Origin: Chlorocebus sabaeus
Lineage: Eukaryota > Chordata > Mammalia > Primates > Cercopithecidae
Length of the DNA stretch: 64,000 nucleotides
Reading direction: 5' to 3'
Assembly (NCBI RefSeq): GCF_047675955.1
Contig: NC_132912.1
Span: forward strand, 17,210,500 to 17,274,499
Below the pieces are notes generated by a model, which worked only from the letters and a program-made list of their open reading frames with translations, was not told where the DNA came from and made no database searches. The position numbers and the translations under genes are program-made. Position 1 is the stretch's first letter. Each line of letters starts with the position of its first letter. Of this stretch, positions 36,235 to 46,223 are shown in pieces.

Positions 36235-36960
36235 CAGATCAAACTTAAAAGTAGAGGAAAATGCTTGAAGTATGAGCAAAACAGATGAAAAATATTTGTG
36301 CTGACATTCTTATGCTGGAATCCCCAGGCTTTTATGCAAAATTTTAAAAATGAAGAGATTCTGTATATTTCTCTGCATAGAAGGTTACAGCTTCCATGAA
36401 AGTCTTAAAAAGGCCAGCTTCCTCCAAAAGGGGTAGGAAGCCTAAGTTTACATAGATCAGTCTCCAAGTTTGTAGTACAGTTATAGAATGTTTTCTCTAA
36501 GAAACTGTTCAAGTTTAATTACCAGCAAATGTAGTGTTAAGAACATTTGGAATATTTTGTGATACACCTAGACTTCTGAGCTCAGTGCCAGAGACGATGC
36601 TTGCTTTCCAAGCCCCAGTCCCTGATGGGAGAATCAGCAAGTTGGGAGATCACTAGCTGACCAAGCCCAGCACACAGAGCTAAAGGGTGATGGTAAAGGA
36701 TGTGGGCTGTGGGCTGCAAACTCAGGGTTGGAAGCCCTAACAGGCTCAGAGACCTCAGCCTTGTCATTTCATCTGTCTTAGACTCAGCTCTGCGTCTGCA
36801 TCCTGGGAAGCATATGCTGGGGTGAGAAGTAAGTTATGGGAAAAAGCAAGTTTTTAATATTAATCATCCATTCACCCTTAAAATAAAAATAGTGGCTCTA
36901 TTAATGATTCTAGTATGTTTTCTGTGAAAGATGTTGGATGTGAAGTAGGATGAGACCTAC

Positions 36961-36999
36961 CTGCTGCAAGCCTTGGAATTTTCTCTCAAGATCCACCAG
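36961..36999 (-). CDS. CUBN: CUBN exon 4: 39-bp coiled-coil microexon
   Basis: This very short exon encodes 13 residues, LVDLERKFQGLQQ (116-128), identical to the human segment as I remember it. It is flanked by ag (ct at 37000-37001 on plus) and GCAGCAG|gtaggt. It is phase 0-0 and completes the coiled coil before the EGF cluster. Being 39 bp and symmetric, it could be skipped without breaking the frame. It is easily missed by gene finders. Intron 4, just downstream on the minus strand, holds an antisense copy of exon 5. Confidence 0.93.
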
Positions 37000-37375
37000 C
37001 TGGCAATGGGGAAGAAAAAGCTTCAGTTAGCTGGTTCAAAGGCATTGTGCAGGTGACGTTACAGCCTTGACATATTGTCCTAATGCCCTCTGCTAGGGAC
37101 ACACTTTGTCTGTTCATTCCTGCTTTTATTGACTTTTTCCTCTTCATTCCTCTCCCCTCAGGATTTTCTTCCTTCCTGTTCCATCCTGTCACATAGATTT
37201 CTGGTTTGTTTTTTTTTTTTTAGCCTTTTTTTTTTTTTTTTTTTAAGTACAACCCACTGTTAGGTTGACTGATTGCTTCTCTGTACACAGTGACTATGGG
37301 AATGTTTATAAATGTCAGTGATACATCCATTTCACCAGTAAGAAGGTTGCTCTTAAAACTTCAGCAAGGCTTATT

Positions 37376-37424
37376 TTCTTTCTTTCTTTCGTTTGTTCTT
37401 TCTTTCTTTCTTTCCTTCCTTCCT

Positions 37425-37484
<60 letters not shown>
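37376..37484. repeat. Pyrimidine microsatellite cluster
   Basis: (TTTC)n with one GTTTG break, then (TTCC)n, then about 25 uninterrupted CT dinucleotides (37431-37480). It derives from the A tail of the Alu that follows. As a homopurine-homopyrimidine mirror repeat it could form triplex DNA. Confidence 0.9.
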
Positions 37485-37749
37485 CTTTGGCAAGGTCCTG
37501 CCCTGTTGCCCAGGCTGGAGCACAGTGGCATGATCATAGCTCACTGCAGCCTCAACCTCCCTGGCTCAAGCCATCCTCCCACTTCAGCCTCCCAAGTAGC
37601 TGTGAGTACAGGCTCATGCCACCATGCCCAGCTAATTTTTTTTTTTGGGGGGGTAGAGACAGGGTCTCACTATGTTGCCCAGGCTGGTCTCAAACTCCTG
37701 GGCTCAAGCAATCCTTCCTCTGTGGCCTCCCAAATCGCTGGGATTACAG

Positions 37750-37782
37750 CAGTTTTTGATATTAATTATCCATTCACTTGCG
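37750..37782 (+). repeat. ~32-bp insert inside an Alu, copied from 36849-36875
   Basis: Near its 5' end the minus-strand Alu reads GGATTACAG, then foreign sequence, then GTGAGCCACTGTGCCTGGCC. The insert 37751-37777 (AGTTTTTGATATTAATTATC...) matches 36849-36875 at 25 of 27 positions in the same orientation, about 0.9 kb away in intron 4. Confidence 0.75.
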
Positions 37783-38025
37783 GTGAGCCACTGTGCCTGG
37801 CCCAAGGCCTACTTCTGCAACAAGTGCTTGCATAGCATTTCCTGCCTTCTGCCCATCACTTCTACAGCCTCCATTAGAGCTGCGCCATTTAACCAAACAG
37901 TGTGGTAGTTACATGCTAAATCTCTAAAGAGCATGCAAAATTGGCATATCCCCTACAAAACGGTTACTTATAACATTGAATTAGGGAGAACTCATCAGTT
38001 CTTACGATGTGGATGTCAGACTTAC

Positions 38026-38121
38026 CTTGGAATCAAGCTGATAGATTTGACTAGATATATTTTGAGGCAGACCAATTGCGCTCCCTTTTAACTCTATAAT
38101 ATCATCTTTGTTTTTCTGGAT
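38026..38121 (-). CDS. CUBN: CUBN exon 3: coiled-coil region, first part
   Basis: This encodes residues 84-115 in exactly 32 codons (phase 0-0), with acceptor attag|ATC and donor TCCAAG|gtaagt. The peptide IQKNKDDIIELKG has hydrophobic heptad spacing typical of the trimerising coiled coil in the cubilin N-terminal region. It continues through a potential N-glycosylation sequon NIS at residue 104. The match to human cubilin is near complete; DD replaces ED, and LDS replaces LNS, relative to my memory of the human protein. Confidence 0.95.
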
Positions 38122-38385
38122 CTAATTTTAGAAAAAGAAGAAGAAATGAAGAACACTAGTGAAAATATCATATTTATCTTACAGTAATATAATTAAAAAC
38201 TTGAGTAGTATTCTACTTTAAGCACTAAGATCTTGCCTATTATTATAAAAACCAAAACAACACCACGTGTAATAAACACTGGGCTAAAATAGCCACAGCT
38301 TAATTCCACTTATCCTTTTCAGTAACAATAGATCAAGGTATTTTCCATTTGTATGTTTTCCTATAATACCAGTTTAGGGTGCTTA

Positions 38386-38620
38386 TTAAGAAACCTGGCT
38401 TGGAAGCAGACTGTTTACGTTTTAAGTCCTGGCTCAGCTATTTATCGCATGTCCTGGGCAAGTTACTTAACTGCTTCAGGGTTTCTTTACTTCTCATAAA
38501 ACTAGGGTGACAATAAAGGCCACCTCATAGGACAGCTGTGAAGATCAAATGAGATAACATCCATACAGTGCTAAGCACAGTGGATGGCCCACAGTAAGCT
38601 CTGAATAATGCTGACTTCTA
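38386..38620 (+). mobile_element. MIR SINE
   Basis: AGTCCTGGCTCAGCTATTTA, GGGCAAGTTACTTAACTGCT, GATCAAATGAGATAACATCC and GTGCTAAGCACAGTGGATGG are clear MIR landmarks. Intron 2, just before arm A. Confidence 0.8.
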
Positions 38621-38677
38621 ACATTATGACTGAAATATGCAGTGATTCCTGGGAACTGAAAACACCCAGTAAGGCAG

Positions 38678-38814
38678 GAGAATAACTGGCCAATTCTATA
38701 CTGTGGCAAAAGCAAACTGGTCACATCTCCACATATCCTTGGTCCCCTCCTTCCTCATATCCCCTGTGGAGAGTTTCAGTTCTACCCTCCATGCCTTCTC
38801 TGGACTAGGGTGCA
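38678..38814 (+). repeat. Inverted repeat arm A (donor) in CUBN intron 2
   Basis: These 137 bp, starting GAGAATAACTGGCCAATTCT and ending GGACTAGGGTGCA, occur again reverse-complemented at 40468-40605 with about 10 differences (roughly 93% identity; the last 35 bases are identical). It lies in intron 2, between a MIR and an L1 3' end. Because the second copy interrupts an L1, this arm is probably the older one. Confidence 0.85.
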
Positions 38815-38934
38815 CTGCCTGGCACAATGAGCTTCCTTCTTTTAGCACACTCCCTCTACCCACCATTAAGCCAGGCCATTGCCCTTTACAAGAACATGTC
38901 TGATGTCCAATTATGTTCTCTATGCTAAAGATTC

Positions 38935-39250
38935 AAGGTACACTAGGAAGGGGGAGGGAAGTTGAAGACAGGTTGATTAATGAGTACAATATATAGTAAG
39001 ATAGAAGAAATAAGATCCAGTGTTTGACAGGCCAGTAGGGTGACTATAGTTAACATTAATCTATTGTACATTTCAAAATTGCTAGAAGAAAACAATTCAT
39101 ATGTTCTTAGCATAAAGAAAAGGTAAATATTTAAGGTGATGGATATCCCAATTACCCTGATTTGAACTTTACACGTTATAGGAATGTATCAAATTATCAC
39201 ATGCACCCCAAAATATGTGCATCTACTACATATTAATAAAAAATAATAAT
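38935..39250 (+). mobile_element. L1 3' end
   Basis: GATTAATGAGTACAATATAT, GTAGGGTGACTATAGTTAAC and GGATATCCCAATTACCCTGA are standard L1MA/PB 3' UTR phrases, ending in an A/T tail. It ends about 100 bp from exon 2. Intron 2. Confidence 0.8.
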
Positions 39251-39348
39251 TAGAAAAGATTCCAGGTACAGATTAATCTAGACTTGTTCAATTAAGTCAC
39301 CATATATGGATATACAAAAATGACTTCAAAATATTTCCAGGGTATTAC

Positions 39349-39478
39349 CTGATGTAAACATTCACCAAGGTCTTCTTCATTTAATTTAATTTTTCCCAGG
39401 GATCCAGTTCTAAACTCAATGTTTTGGGCAGACCCCGTAAGAAACACCAAATTTCCCCTCTCTGTAGCCATTCGAGGC
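39349..39478 (-). CDS. CUBN: CUBN exon 2: N-terminal amnionless-binding segment
   Basis: This encodes residues 40-83. The first base completes the codon split by intron 1 (phase 2). The acceptor is tatag|GCC at 39479 and the donor is CATCAG|gtaata. The peptide (PRMATERGNLVF onward, one Cys at residue 80) matches the human cubilin N-terminal region, which forms a beta-helix with amnionless (AMN), the membrane partner that carries cubilin to the surface. Cubilin itself has no transmembrane segment. The exon ends on a codon boundary. Exons 1 and 2 lie between the arms of an inverted repeat (38678-38814 and 40468-40605). Confidence 0.95.
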
Positions 39479-39871
39479 CTATATAATTCAAACCAGAGAA
39501 TGCATCAGTAACTAGCAGGTACAATTTTTAAACCAAAATAACAAAGTTTCTTACTGAATAACTACAGGCCAAATACATCTTCACTGTTTGATCAACTCAA
39601 CCCAACTGCCCCTGCTCATCTGCCATTTCTTTCTCTGCACATTTCTCGGAGATACCCCCTGGCAATTGCAAACAGATTATTTGCAAGACGACAGATAATA
39701 ATTTGTGCATAGGAAGGTAATTTCATACCTCAGTCTAAATGTTTTTCCCTGTTTGCTTCTCAACATAATTTTCCTCAAGAAAAATTGCACCTTTGTTTAT
39801 CTGGCTGTTTGGGAAAACTGGTGAGGAATTAGCCTAGTCCCTGAGTAGGAATGACCCATGTGTTTACTTAC

Positions 39872-39990
39872 TGTTGGAGACTGGTGCTTCTTTTCTGTCT
39901 CTGCAGCTCAAGTCCTCCAGCTTCGCCATTTAATTCAGCAAAAGTCAATAAGGTAACCAAACTCCAAAGAAAAGGTAAAGACATGCTCAT
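39872..39990 (-). CDS. CUBN: CUBN exon 1 (coding part): start codon, signal peptide, furin site
   Basis: This encodes residues 1-39 plus two bases of cubilin, the peripheral endocytic receptor for intrinsic factor-vitamin B12 in ileum and for albumin and other ligands in kidney proximal tubule. The start at 39990 reads MSMSLPFLWSLV. A hydrophobic stretch (about residues 5-20) fits a signal peptide, and RQKR at 31-34 followed by Ser fits the furin site known in human cubilin. The donor is CAACA|gtaagt at 39871. In human, as I remember it, the protein starts one codon earlier (MMNMSL); here that codon reads Val (GTG), so translation would begin at the next ATG (G at -3) or at Met3 (A at -3). 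The 5' UTR extends upward to an unknown TSS. Confidence 0.93.
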
Positions 39991-40140
39991 CACCAACCTC
40001 CCGGGTTGGCAGGTAAGAGTGAGGCCACTCCAACCAACTGAGTATGGGATTTTGGAGAATAGCAAACCAGGCAGGTGTACTTTGAACCACGGAATATCCT
40101 GTAACTATTCAGTTTTTCCTTCTTTGCCCTAGAAGACTAT
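39991..40140 (-). promoter_or_regulatory. CUBN: Presumed CUBN 5' UTR and proximal promoter with HNF4-like DR1 motif
   Basis: This is the non-repeat sequence between the start codon and older repeat sequence at 40312 and above. I see no TATA box and no CpG island. On the minus strand, GGTTCAAAGTACA at 40076-40088 is a direct-repeat-1 with the CAAAG core favoured by HNF4 factors (one base from CAAAGTCCA). HNF4A drives many kidney proximal tubule and intestinal genes, the two main sites of cubilin expression. The TSS is not determined, and binding is inferred from motif shape only. Confidence 0.45.
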
Positions 40141-40311
40141 GTTATTTTTTCTTCCAGAGGGATGTAAATGATCTTAGATCTTCAGTACTCTTCAACTTGT
40201 GAGAGGTCAAAATCTACCTTAAGTGATGCACAACTTAATCATTATCTATTTGACCTTTGAAACAGTAACAAGCAGCTTTGAAAACATCCAGGAAAACAAC
40301 CTTTGCTTAAG

Positions 40312-40411
40312 AAGTAACTATGTTTCAACAAAAGTAAACTGGCCATTATCTACACCTTTCTCTGCTCCCCTCCTTCCTTACCTCCCTTGCAGAGGAGTTC
40401 CAGTTCTACCC
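40312..40411 (+). repeat. Diverged relative of arm A next to the L1
   Basis: From about AAAGTAAACTGGCCA to GTTCCAGTTCTACCC this runs in the same orientation as arm A with about 70-75% identity by eye, sharing TCCCCTCCTTCCT and CAGTTCTACCC. It ends where the L1 starts. It may be an older local duplicate, or all three segments may belong to an unrecognised interspersed repeat. Confidence 0.5.
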
Positions 40412-40454
40412 AGTGCTAGGAAAACTAGATATCCACATGCAAAAGAAGATGAAG

Positions 40455-40483
40455 TCTGGACTAGGAATGCACCCTAGTCCAGA
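40455..40483. repeat. 11-bp-stem hairpin at the edge of arm B
   Basis: TCTGGACTAGG (40455-40465), a 7-base loop, then CCTAGTCCAGA (40473-40483): a perfect inverted repeat. The right half belongs to arm B and the left half lies just outside it. The extra half therefore looks like a snap-back or template-switch product made when arm B was inserted. Confidence 0.8.
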
Positions 40484-40605
40484 GAAGGCATGGAGGGTAG
40501 AACTGAAAATCCTCCACAGGGGATGCAAGGAAGGAGGGGACCAAGGATATGTGGCAATGTGACCAGTTTGCATTTGCCACAGAACAGAATTGGCCAGTTA
40601 TTCTC
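40468..40605 (-). repeat. Inverted repeat arm B inserted in an L1 upstream of CUBN
   Basis: This is the reverse complement of 38678-38814. The L1 reading on both sides shows it is an insertion: L1 sequence (GATATCCACATGCAAAAGAA...GATGAAG) stops near 40455 and resumes near 40608 with the expected ACCATACACAAAAATTAACT. With arm A it flanks CUBN exons 1 and 2 at about 1.65 kb spacing. Confidence 0.85.
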
Positions 40606-41074
40606 TTCATACCATACACAAAAATTAACTCAAAAAGGTTCAAAGATCTAAGTCTAAGAGCTAAAACTATAAATTAACTCACAATGGTTCAAAAACTCTA
40701 AAACTATAATATAAAACTCAGAAGAAAAGTAGAAGAAGTCATGACCTTGGATGTTGGATTTGGCAATGATTTCTTGAGTATGATACCAAAAGCGTGGGCA
40801 AAAAAAGAAAAAAACACAACAAAAATATATAAATTGGAATACATCAAAATTAAAAATGTTTGTGTATCAAAAAACACATCAACAGAGTGAAAAAGCAACT
40901 CACAGAATGGAAGAAAATATTTGCAAATCATATATATACAATAATGGGTTAATATCCAGAATGTGCAAAGAACTCCCACAACAACAGAAAACAAAAAAAC
41001 TCAATTCAAAAAAAAAAAAAAAAAATGGGCAAAGAACCAAATAGACATTTCTCTAAAGAAGACAGCAAAATGGC

Positions 41075-41106
<32 letters not shown>

Positions 41107-43659
41107 CATGAAAAGATGCTCAACATCAGTCATCACTAGGGAAATGCAAATCAAAGCCACAATGAGATACCACTTCACACCCATTAACATGGTCATTACT
41201 GAGAAAACAAAAAATAACTAATGTTGGTGAGGATGCACAGAAACTGGAAGACTTTGTGCACTATGGGTGGGAATGTAAAGTGGTGGAGGTACTATGGAAA
41301 ATGGTATAACAATGCCTCAAAACATAAAACACAGAAACACTATAAGATCTAGCAAGTTCACTTCCGGGTATATATCTAAAAGAACTGAAAGGAAAAGTGA
41401 AAGGAAAGTGAAAGAGATATTTGTACAGCCATGTTTACAGCAGCATTATTCACAATAGCCAGAAAAGGTGAAAGCAACGCAAGTGTCCATCAACAGATGA
41501 ATGAATAAATGACATATGGTATATACACAAACGAAATATTATTCAGCCTTGAAAAAGTGAGAAATGTTGACACATGCTACGGCATGAACGAAACTGAAGA
41601 CATTAAACTAAGAGAAATAAATCAGTTACGTGAAAAAATACTATATGATTCCACTTACATGAGGTTTCTAGAATGCTAAAATTCAGAAAGACAGAAAGTA
41701 GAATAGTGCCCAGGGATTGGAGTAAGAAAGAAGGGGAAACTACTGTTTAATGGGTACAGAGCTTCACTTTGGAAAGATAAAAAGAAGTTCTGATGATGGA
41801 TAGTGGTGATGGTTGTAAAATATGAATATACTTATGCCACTGAATTATACACTTAAAATGACTAAAATGGTAAATTTTATGTTATGTGTATTGTTTAACA
41901 ATTTTTAAATAATGAATCCATACTTAGGAAAATGGGACAGGAACTGCTTGCTATAGAAACTGTCTCAAGAAAAGAAAAAAATATTTTTGCATGTAGATTT
42001 GCTCCCTTCAAAAATTCAGAAAGACAATCTGATGAACTTTGAAGTGCCATCTAAAATCTTAAATAGTATCTCTAGAAAATTATCTTCTTAAATAAGGCTG
42101 TGCCATTTGATGTTATGGAGAAATGTAACACTGTTTTATACCTGTTCTATTCGGCCACTACCGTAGAACAAAAACAAAAATGGCTTGCAAGTTGCTATTT
42201 CCCTGAGCTGATATTGAGGTCAAGTGATGAGGGGTATTTTGAGGTTTTGTTGTTTGTTTAAAAAAAAATAACAGATTTAATACAACAAATGGTATTTTGG
42301 GTTGAATAAATGACTTTAAAGTTACAATAGTAAAAATCTGCTTTCTACCATGACACTATGCAGTCAAACCACATCATTCAATTTAGAAAACCAAACAGAA
42401 CTAAAACTTTTCTAAATTTTCTAGGATCTAAGACATGAAAAACAGAAGGAAGACTTCAAGTTTGGGGTTTTGGTTCTAACTCCCAACATTCTTGGGCAGT
42501 GACTAAAAAAAAAAAAAATGGGTAAGGCAGCAACAATACGTTTAAATAAAGAAAATACACTTTCTAAAAAGAAGAAAAGAAATTTCTCTCTACAGTGATG
42601 GAACCAAGGGAGGAATAGGTCTGTTTTATCTACTGCTACAATGAAGTGATTTATTCCTATCTCATTATTATTAGTAACTGCTACAGTTTCGAGTTCTTGC
42701 TATGTGCCAGACATTGTATGGAGTAATTCATATATCATTTTGTCCTTAAAACAGATGAGGAAATAGTTGTTTAGAGATTCATTTTTATTCAGTGTCTCCA
42801 CATCCTTACTATTCATTGCTATCTAACCCATTGGAATTTAATTGTATTTGGTTCCATTGAGTCCATACTTAGAACATCTAATTTGTGCCAGATTCAATGC
42901 TATGAATTGGGATATGGCAGTTACTAAAAGACATCGATTCTTGTCTTCAAAGGGCTTGAATTCTGGAGCAGGAAAACAGGAACAAAAGTAAAGAAAGATA
43001 TTAACAGGGTAGTTCAAGTACTGATGAATGTTGAGGGAAATAAAAGAGGGTGACGTGCCATAGAGTGATGGGGGTGGGGAGAAGTCACTCATATTTATTG
43101 TGAGTGGCCAGGACAGGCTTCTATGAGGAGACCACATCTAGGTTGTAACCTGAAAAATAGTGACACTTGCCAAGATCTGTGAAGCCCCTTGTCTCGGCTC
43201 CAGGAATTTTTACTTTTCCTCATCCCTGTGGGACCTATGGACGGCTGTGGAATCCATTCCCACTTTCTACACTGCGCTGTACACCCTTCCAGCTGGATAT
43301 ATGGTTTGAGGACATGCAGCATTAATGTCCTCACTGACTCTGTGCTGGGACTACAGAAACCACTTAAGAGTGATGAAAATATTCTACATTTCGATTGTAA
43401 AATCAACTACTGAAGCACTCAAACTTTCCATGAGCACACAGACAAAACTGAATTTGAGGGAGAGCTATAAAATCTCACTTCTAAGAAAAATCTCTAGGTA
43501 ATTACCATTGCATTGGTTAACACCCATGCAGGCTCTTTCAGGACAAGCTTCTTTGTGTTTTACTTATTTTGTGTCTTACTTATGTAGGCTCTTTGAGAAC
43601 AGGATCATTATGTACCACAGCATATAATACTTTACTTGCGACACTCAAATAGTCACTGC

Positions 43660-44180
43660 TTTTTAAAATTTTTTTAAACCTGTCCCAATTTCTTCTATAT
43701 GTCTTTTGTATCTGCTTCTTTCAGTCAACATAATGCTTTTGTAATTCATCTGTGCTGTAGTGTATATCATTAATTGGTTCCCTTTTCTTATCGAGTAGTA
43801 TTTCATCATACGGTTATCTCATAGTTTGCTTCTCTACTCATCAGTTGATAAACACTTGAGTTATTTCCAGTTTGGGAGTATTATAAATAAAGCTGCTATA
43901 AACATTTGTGAACAGGTCTTTGTGTGAACATAGGTGTCTCATTGTGATTTTAATTTATATTTCCCTAATGACCAAAGATGTTAGTCATCTTTTTATGTAT
44001 AGTTGCCATTTGTCTACCTTCTTTAGTGAACTGTCTGTTTAGATCTTTTGTCTATTTTTTAAAATTTCGTTGCCTGTCTTTTATTGAATGTAAGAGTTCA
44101 TATATTCTAGATACAAAATTTTTCAAATACATATTTTGCGAATATTTTTCTGCCAACCTGTGGCATGTCATTTTGTTTGC
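43660..44180 (-). mobile_element. L1 fragment, minus orientation
   Basis: Reverse-complement L1 ORF2/3' phrases such as TTTCCAGTTTGGGAGTATTA and AGCTGCTATAAACATTTGTG. Intergenic. Confidence 0.7.
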
Positions 44181-44184
44181 TTAA

Positions 44185-44490
44185 AAATATTTTTCAAGAA
44201 CAATAAGACACAAAAGACTACTTCCTAAGTGATTCTATGTTGTATGATTCCATATGAAAATCTTAAAAAGCCAAAACTACATCGATAGACAACAAATCAG
44301 AGGCCAGGAATCGGGGAGGAGACTGATTGCAAGGAGGCATGAGGGAACATTTAAGGGTGATCAAAATGTTCTGTATCATGATTGTGGTGGTAGTTGCATG
44401 GCTGTGTAAATTTGTCAAAACTCAGAAAGCTGTATACTTAAAATAGATAATCTTTGGTAGATGTAAATTACAGCACAATAAAACTGATTA
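44185..44490 (+). mobile_element. L1 3' end (L1M), plus orientation
   Basis: GATTCCATATGAAAATCTTA, GTGGTGGTAGTTGCATGGCT and TACAGCACAATAAAACTGAT. It abuts the opposite-orientation fragment before it. Confidence 0.65.
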
Positions 44491-45479
44491 AAATTATTTC
44501 TCTTCTATATTTATAAATGTCTTCATATATCAGGATGATACAAAATATTAATTTGGTATTAAATTAAATGCCAAGAAAAGATGTCCAATAGCCTTTACAT
44601 CAATAGAGATGAAATTTATCATAATAAATTTGTTTGAAAGCTTAACAACTTGGCATGAGGTGGAGGGAAAGCTTGACAATATGAAATTTTTGGCAAGTTT
44701 AGAATAGGATAAAGTAGGCTGGGCTAGAATCTTCCAGCCAAAAGGACAATTCAAACTCTCTGAGCTCTGGACGTAACTATTTTCATGATCATACTTTCTT
44801 AAAGACCACTGAACTCAGCTAATCTTTCCAGTGAATAGAAAAGGCCTCTAGCACGATCTTAATGAGGACTTCCTCTTTGAAAGGATTTTCCTGTTTTGTT
44901 AATGTGTTTATTACTCAACAAAGTAAAGATAATCTCTCAGCTCCCAATCTGGGCATTCAATTACTCATTGTCCTCCATGTTAGGAAAAAAAAAGAAAGTA
45001 ACAGTCTTTCAAGGTCTGACTGACTTTTAGTGATGAGTTAGGGAATTTTACAACCAGCTCATTCACTCAACTCTAGCTCAGATCAATAGGCAAGTCAGAC
45101 TGTCTGCATATGTTGACTCTGTGAAAAGCAATATAAAAATCAATTGCTGTTTCCAAGCCACTGTCACTCATTCTGTTTACTTACTCTATTCAGAATTTCT
45201 TCAGCAAAGATGAATTAAAGTAGCTTTAGAATCTACGACCTTCAGATCTATACGGTAAATAACCTCCCTTCTACTCCTCCCCCAAAGTAAACATTCTATA
45301 GACCTGAAATTCTATCTTTCATTGACTAGTAAAGCTTCTGTCTGTTCCCTAATCTAGAATGCATTCCACTAATACTCTGCGTGTGCCCTTTACATATTAG
45401 CCATCTATAAGATGATAAGAATACGAAATAAAATAAATTGCAGATTCTTTCCTCTGAAGGCTCCAGTCTAGGGAAGACC

Positions 45480-45670
45480 GCATGGTTGAAGGTTAAGAAC
45501 ATGGGCCTGAAGCTCATTTATGTGCGTTCAAAGTCTGGCCCCATCACTTACTGTCCATGGAACCTTGTTTTTTCATCAGCAGACAGATAATAACAGCACT
45601 GAAGATATGTAAAGTGTTCAGCACATTCAGTTTCTGGCACAAAATGAGTGTTCATTAAATATAAGCTGTT
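45480..45670 (+). mobile_element. MIR SINE
   Basis: ACATGGGCCTGAAGCTCATT, GGCACAAAATGAGTGTTCAT and TAAATATAAGCTGTTATCAA in MIR order. Intergenic. Confidence 0.6.
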
Positions 45671-46223
45671 ATCAATATCATGTAAAGAAATACAATAATC
45701 CTCACCCTCCTCTATCCTCTCTTGGATTTAGGTTCCTAAAAGAAAAAATGATAAGAAGAATTCACAGCTGTCTTTATAATCTTGGGTACAAGGAGAAGCA
45801 AGGGCACCTGATCATCTCTCCTAGAAAAGAGGATTTCAGAGCAGAGAGATGAATTGGGGACTTTGAGGGAGGCAGATGACAGCTGACCTGGAGTTAGAGG
45901 TGTGAGGCAAAGGTTAACTGATGTCTAAGAACAAGGCAAGGTGGCTCCAGGAAGCACAGAACAACTCTCCATTGGTGGGTAAAAAGCAAGATTCCATTTA
46001 AATCCAAGAGTTTTTAAGAGCAGGCAATCCAAAAGAAACAGTATCATCCTTGAGTGGAACTGTGTAACCAGAGTTTTTGTGGGGTGCTAGCAATGGAGCC
46101 CTTGAACAGGGAGGGTCTGCTCTGGGGGGCTGCTCAGTATTTGGAGGAGGGCACCGAGGTGGAGAGTTTACCTAAGGAACCCTTATGCACATTTGTATGC
46201 ATTCATTAAAATAAAACCCTTAG

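Larger units (their letters stand above)
33870..36960 (-). other. CUBN: CUBN intron 4
   Basis: Two antisense Alus, an AC/AT microsatellite, the inverted exon-5 copy (36140-36234), and the donor segment 36849-36875 of the intron 3 Alu insert. Otherwise apparently unique. Confidence 0.75.
37375..37802 (-). mobile_element. AluJ-like SINE with pyrimidine microsatellite tail and foreign insert
   Basis: The tail has become (TTTC)n, (TTCC)n and (CT)n. The body runs CCTGCCCTGTTGCCCAGGCT to CCACTGTGCCTGGCC, with the insert at 37750-37782. Target duplication CAAGGC(T/C)TA(T/C)TT. Intron 3, ending about 220 bp from exon 3. Confidence 0.88.
40412..41915 (+). mobile_element. L1 (L1MB/MC age) ORF2 tail and 3' end, interrupted by arm B
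   Basis: Starts at GTGCTAGGAAAACTAGATAT, broken by the insert at 40456-40607. It shows a ~55-bp tandem duplication at 40621-40711 (AAATTAACTCA and CTAAAACTATA repeated), a long internal A run at 41076-41102, and a 3' end near TGTATTGTTTAACAATTTTT. It lies about 420 bp upstream of the CUBN start codon. Confidence 0.8.
41916..46223. other. Intergenic stretch upstream of CUBN
   Basis: L1 fragments at 43660-44490 and a MIR at 45480-45670. 41916-43650 and 44500-45470 hold no recognised gene. Traces of ancient repeats (TATGTGCCAGACATTGTATG at about 42702) are present. No open frame with known domain content. Confidence 0.6.

Noticed and set aside
37290..37835. Long plus-strand open frame rich in Ser-Leu repeats
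   Set aside because: It is read through the (CT)n tract and an antisense Alu, not a gene.
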